Shown here piece by piece: positions 5,904-7,629 of a stretch of 7,629 nt of DNA. Source of the stretch: an uncultured Eubacteriales bacterium (GTDB lineage: Bacteria > Bacillota > Clostridia > UMGS1810). The stretch covers positions 1 to 7,629 of the forward strand of contig CABUQL010000052.1 in NCBI GenBank assembly GCA_902493665.1. Direction: 5' to 3'. The translations under genes were made by a program, and so were the position numbers. The notes beneath the pieces are model-generated. The model was not told the origin of the DNA. It saw only the letters and a program-made list of their open reading frames with translations, and searched no databases. Each line of letters begins with the position of its first letter. Position 1 is the first letter of the stretch.

Positions 5904-6446
5904 ATGTGGTTCTGGATTATTTTAATTGCGGTTATTATTGTTTTCTGGTTTATCGGAGCGCAAAGAAAACTTGTTGCAATGGACGAAAACATTAACAACG
6001 CAATGAGCCAAATCGGCGTTCAGCTGTCATCGCGCTGGGACGCTCTCACATCTTTGCTTGATTTAACGAAAGGTTATGCAAAGCACGAATACGACACGCT
6101 TTCCGAAACAATTAAAATGCGTTCGAGCATCACCGTAAAAAGCAGTGCGTCAGACGTTAATAAGCAGGAAAACATTTTAACGGAGGCTATGGGAAAAATT
6201 ATGGCGGTTGCCGAAAGTTATCCCGAACTCAAAGCAAACGAAAATTACATTAAAACAATGGACAGTGTAAACGAATACGAAAACATGGTACGTCAGTCCC
6301 GTCTTATTTACAACGACAGCGTTACAAAGCTTAACCGTGCAATACGTATGTTCCCCACTTCGCTTGCAGCATCGCTTTTGCACATTACAAGCCGTGAATA
6401 CCTTGAAGCAAGCGAGAAAAAAGCAGATATGCCCGATATGAAATGA
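5904..6446 (+). CDS. lemA: LemA family membrane-anchored protein
   Basis: A 180-residue member of the widespread LemA family, whose exact function is unknown. It has a single N-terminal membrane segment (about residues 2-18, WFWIILIAVIIVFWFIG) and a helical-bundle domain predicted outside the membrane. Family motifs are NNAMSQIGVQLSSRWDAL (31-48), TKGYAKHE (55-62), VAESYPELKANENY (102-115), YNDSVTKLNRAIRMFP (136-151) and the closing SREYLEAS (163-170). Length is typical. GGGAGAG (5890-5896) lies 7 nt before the ATG and supports this start. It is the first gene of a rightward operon: its stop TGA (6444-6446) overlaps the Shine-Dalgarno GAGGAG of the next gene, so the two are probably translationally linked. 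LemA and DUF2207 proteins are often encoded side by side, which suggests a joint envelope role. Confidence 0.95.
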   Translation: MWFWIILIAVIIVFWFIGAQRKLVAMDENINNAMSQIGVQLSSRWDALTSLLDLTKGYAKHEYDTLSETIKMRSSITVKSSASDVNKQENILTEAMGKIMAVAESYPELKANENYIKTMDSVNEYENMVRQSRLIYNDSVTKLNRAIRMFPTSLAASLLHITSREYLEASEKKADMPDMK

Positions 6447-6456
6447 GGAGATTTAT

Positions 6457-7629
6457 ATGAAGCTTATTAAAAGAACTCTTATTCTTTGTATAATTTTCAT
6501 ATCCGTAATATCTTATTTTCCCGTTTTTGCCGAAAACAACGTTTCCGAAATTGCAATAGAAGTTGTGATAAGAGACGACGGCAGTGCATATATTACTCAG
6601 AACTGGCGCGGAACTTTTTATGAGGGAACCGAGAATTACATACCCATTTCAACGGGCGATATCGGGATTTCAAACCTTAGAGTTTTTGATGGTGAAGGCG
6701 AATACGACTACGTTGACAATTGGGATATCAATGCCGATTTTAATGCAAAAAAGCATAAGTGCGGTATAAATCAAACCGATACAGGCGTCGAACTTTGTTT
6801 CGGAATATCAAATTACGGCGAAAACAGATATGCCATAGAATACGTTGTAACCGACTTCATTAAAAGCTACAACGATTTTGACGGCACAAACTTTATGTTT
6901 GTAAATCCGAATATGTCAACGTTTCCGACCGATGTAACAGTTGACATCGTTATACAAAACGGTACCGAATTAAGCGAAGCCAACGCCGGAATATGGTCAT
7001 TCGGATACGAAGGAATGATTGAATTTCAAAACGGCCACGTTTTTGCATACACAACAAATCCGCTTGAAGGCGACAGCTCAGTGATTGTTATGCTCCGTCT
7101 TAACAAAGGGATAATAACGCCGAATACGGCATTTGATATGTCGTTTGATGAAGTTAAAGACAGAGCTTTTGAAGGAAGCGATTACGGAGATTATGGAGAT
7201 TACGGCGAAGAAGTCGGGCTTTTTGAAGAGATAATCGGATACATAATTCTTGCGGTATTTTTCTTTATCTTTTTATGTGCCGTTGCTGCGTTTATTTACC
7301 TTTTAATAAAAAGAGGCGAAGTAAAGAAATTTTACAAGGAAGTAAATTATTTCAGAGATGTCCCAAATAACGGAAACATTGAAATGTCGCATTTTCTTGC
7401 GCAGAAATTCAGAGTTTCAAAAAACAGCAGTCTTATTATCGGCGCTCTTATGCTTTCCATGATAAATTCACACTCGTTAGAGCCTCAGACAGACGAAAGT
7501 GTCGGATTTTTCGGAAAGGTTAAAAAATCGGTAAATCTTAAGCTTATAAAAGAACCGGAGCGTTTTATGGAAAAAAGACTTTACGAAGTACTTAAATGCG
7601 CATCGGGCAATGACGGAATTTTACAGGAA
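6457..7629 (+). CDS. DUF2207-type secreted/membrane-anchored protein, C-terminus cut by window edge
   Basis: The frame runs open from ATG 6457 to the window end (391 residues seen) with no stop. A signal peptide is clear: MKLIKR, then the hydrophobic run TLILCIIFISVISYFPV, and likely cleavage after VFA (residue 25). Residues about 28-235 form a beta-rich extracellular region ending in the acidic, flexible stretch SDYGDYGDYGEE (241-252). A membrane segment follows at about 259-284 (IIGYIILAVFFFIFLCAVAA onward), then the KRGEVKKFYKE and YFRDVPNNGNIEMSHFLAQKF region (299-318), which matches the part of DUF2207 proteins just inside the membrane. The family usually continues with more membrane segments and an acidic or Gly-rich tail, which would lie outside the window. 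GAGGAG (6445-6450) is 6 nt before the ATG, and only 10 nt separate it from lemA. Function is unknown; an envelope role with LemA is inferred. The family call rests on architecture, segment likeness and the neighbour. Confidence 0.72.
   Translation, partial: MKLIKRTLILCIIFISVISYFPVFAENNVSEIAIEVVIRDDGSAYITQNWRGTFYEGTENYIPISTGDIGISNLRVFDGEGEYDYVDNWDINADFNAKKHKCGINQTDTGVELCFGISNYGENRYAIEYVVTDFIKSYNDFDGTNFMFVNPNMSTFPTDVTVDIVIQNGTELSEANAGIWSFGYEGMIEFQNGHVFAYTTNPLEGDSSVIVMLRLNKGIITPNTAFDMSFDEVKDRAFEGSDYGDYGDYGEEVGLFEEIIGYIILAVFFFIFLCAVAAFIYLLIKRGEVKKFYKEVNYFRDVPNNGNIEMSHFLAQKFRVSKNSSLIIGALMLSMINSHSLEPQTDESVGFFGKVKKSVNLKLIKEPERFMEKRLYEVLKCASGNDGILQE

Noticed and set aside
6584..6769. Plus-strand 61-codon frame beginning MHILLRT
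   Set aside because: It lies in another frame inside the DUF2207-type gene, whose frame is open throughout and carries a signal peptide.

Overview
The window looks like chromosomal DNA from a low-GC Gram-positive bacterium, most likely a member of the Clostridia (an inference). The basis is AT-rich intergenic DNA, purine-rich Shine-Dalgarno sequences (AGGAGG, GGAGAAG, GGGAGAG, GAGGAG), sigma-A-type promoters with 17-bp spacers, an ECF-type vitamin transporter S component behind a tetrahydrofolate (THF) riboswitch, and a hexameric NADP-type glutamate dehydrogenase. I see no mobile element, tRNA, rRNA or CRISPR array.

Layout. Positions 1-1221 (minus) hold most of gdhA, NADP-type glutamate dehydrogenase; its C-terminus lies outside the window, and a promoter sits at 1267-1295. 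Positions 1321-2097 (minus) encode a FolT-like ECF S component with an extra internal membrane region. Its leader (2134-2276) folds as a THF riboswitch that starts just downstream of a near-consensus promoter (2281-2309). Positions 2327-3499 (minus) encode a dGTPase-family HD phosphohydrolase, and 3537-5660 (minus) encode a type IA DNA topoisomerase (TopB/topoisomerase III-like). These two are 37 bp apart and probably share the topB promoter at 5720-5748.

Positions 5661-5903 are a divergent control region. It holds the topB promoter overlapped by a perfect 14-bp palindrome, and the promoter of the rightward operon preceded by two 15-bp direct repeats exactly 20 bp apart. The rightward operon holds lemA (5904-6446) and a secreted or membrane-anchored DUF2207-type protein (6457 to past the window end), a pairing seen in many Gram-positive bacteria.

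The genes fall into three functional groups: folate uptake with folate sensing, nucleotide and DNA topology housekeeping (topB-dgt), and a cell-envelope pair of unknown function (lemA-DUF2207), plus ammonium assimilation by gdhA. The most notable signals are regulatory. The THF riboswitch has an inserted hairpin and a plausible switching helix with 9 of 10 pairs, and the topB/lemA intergenic region carries two different repeat motifs. I did not find a clearly novel multi-gene system.
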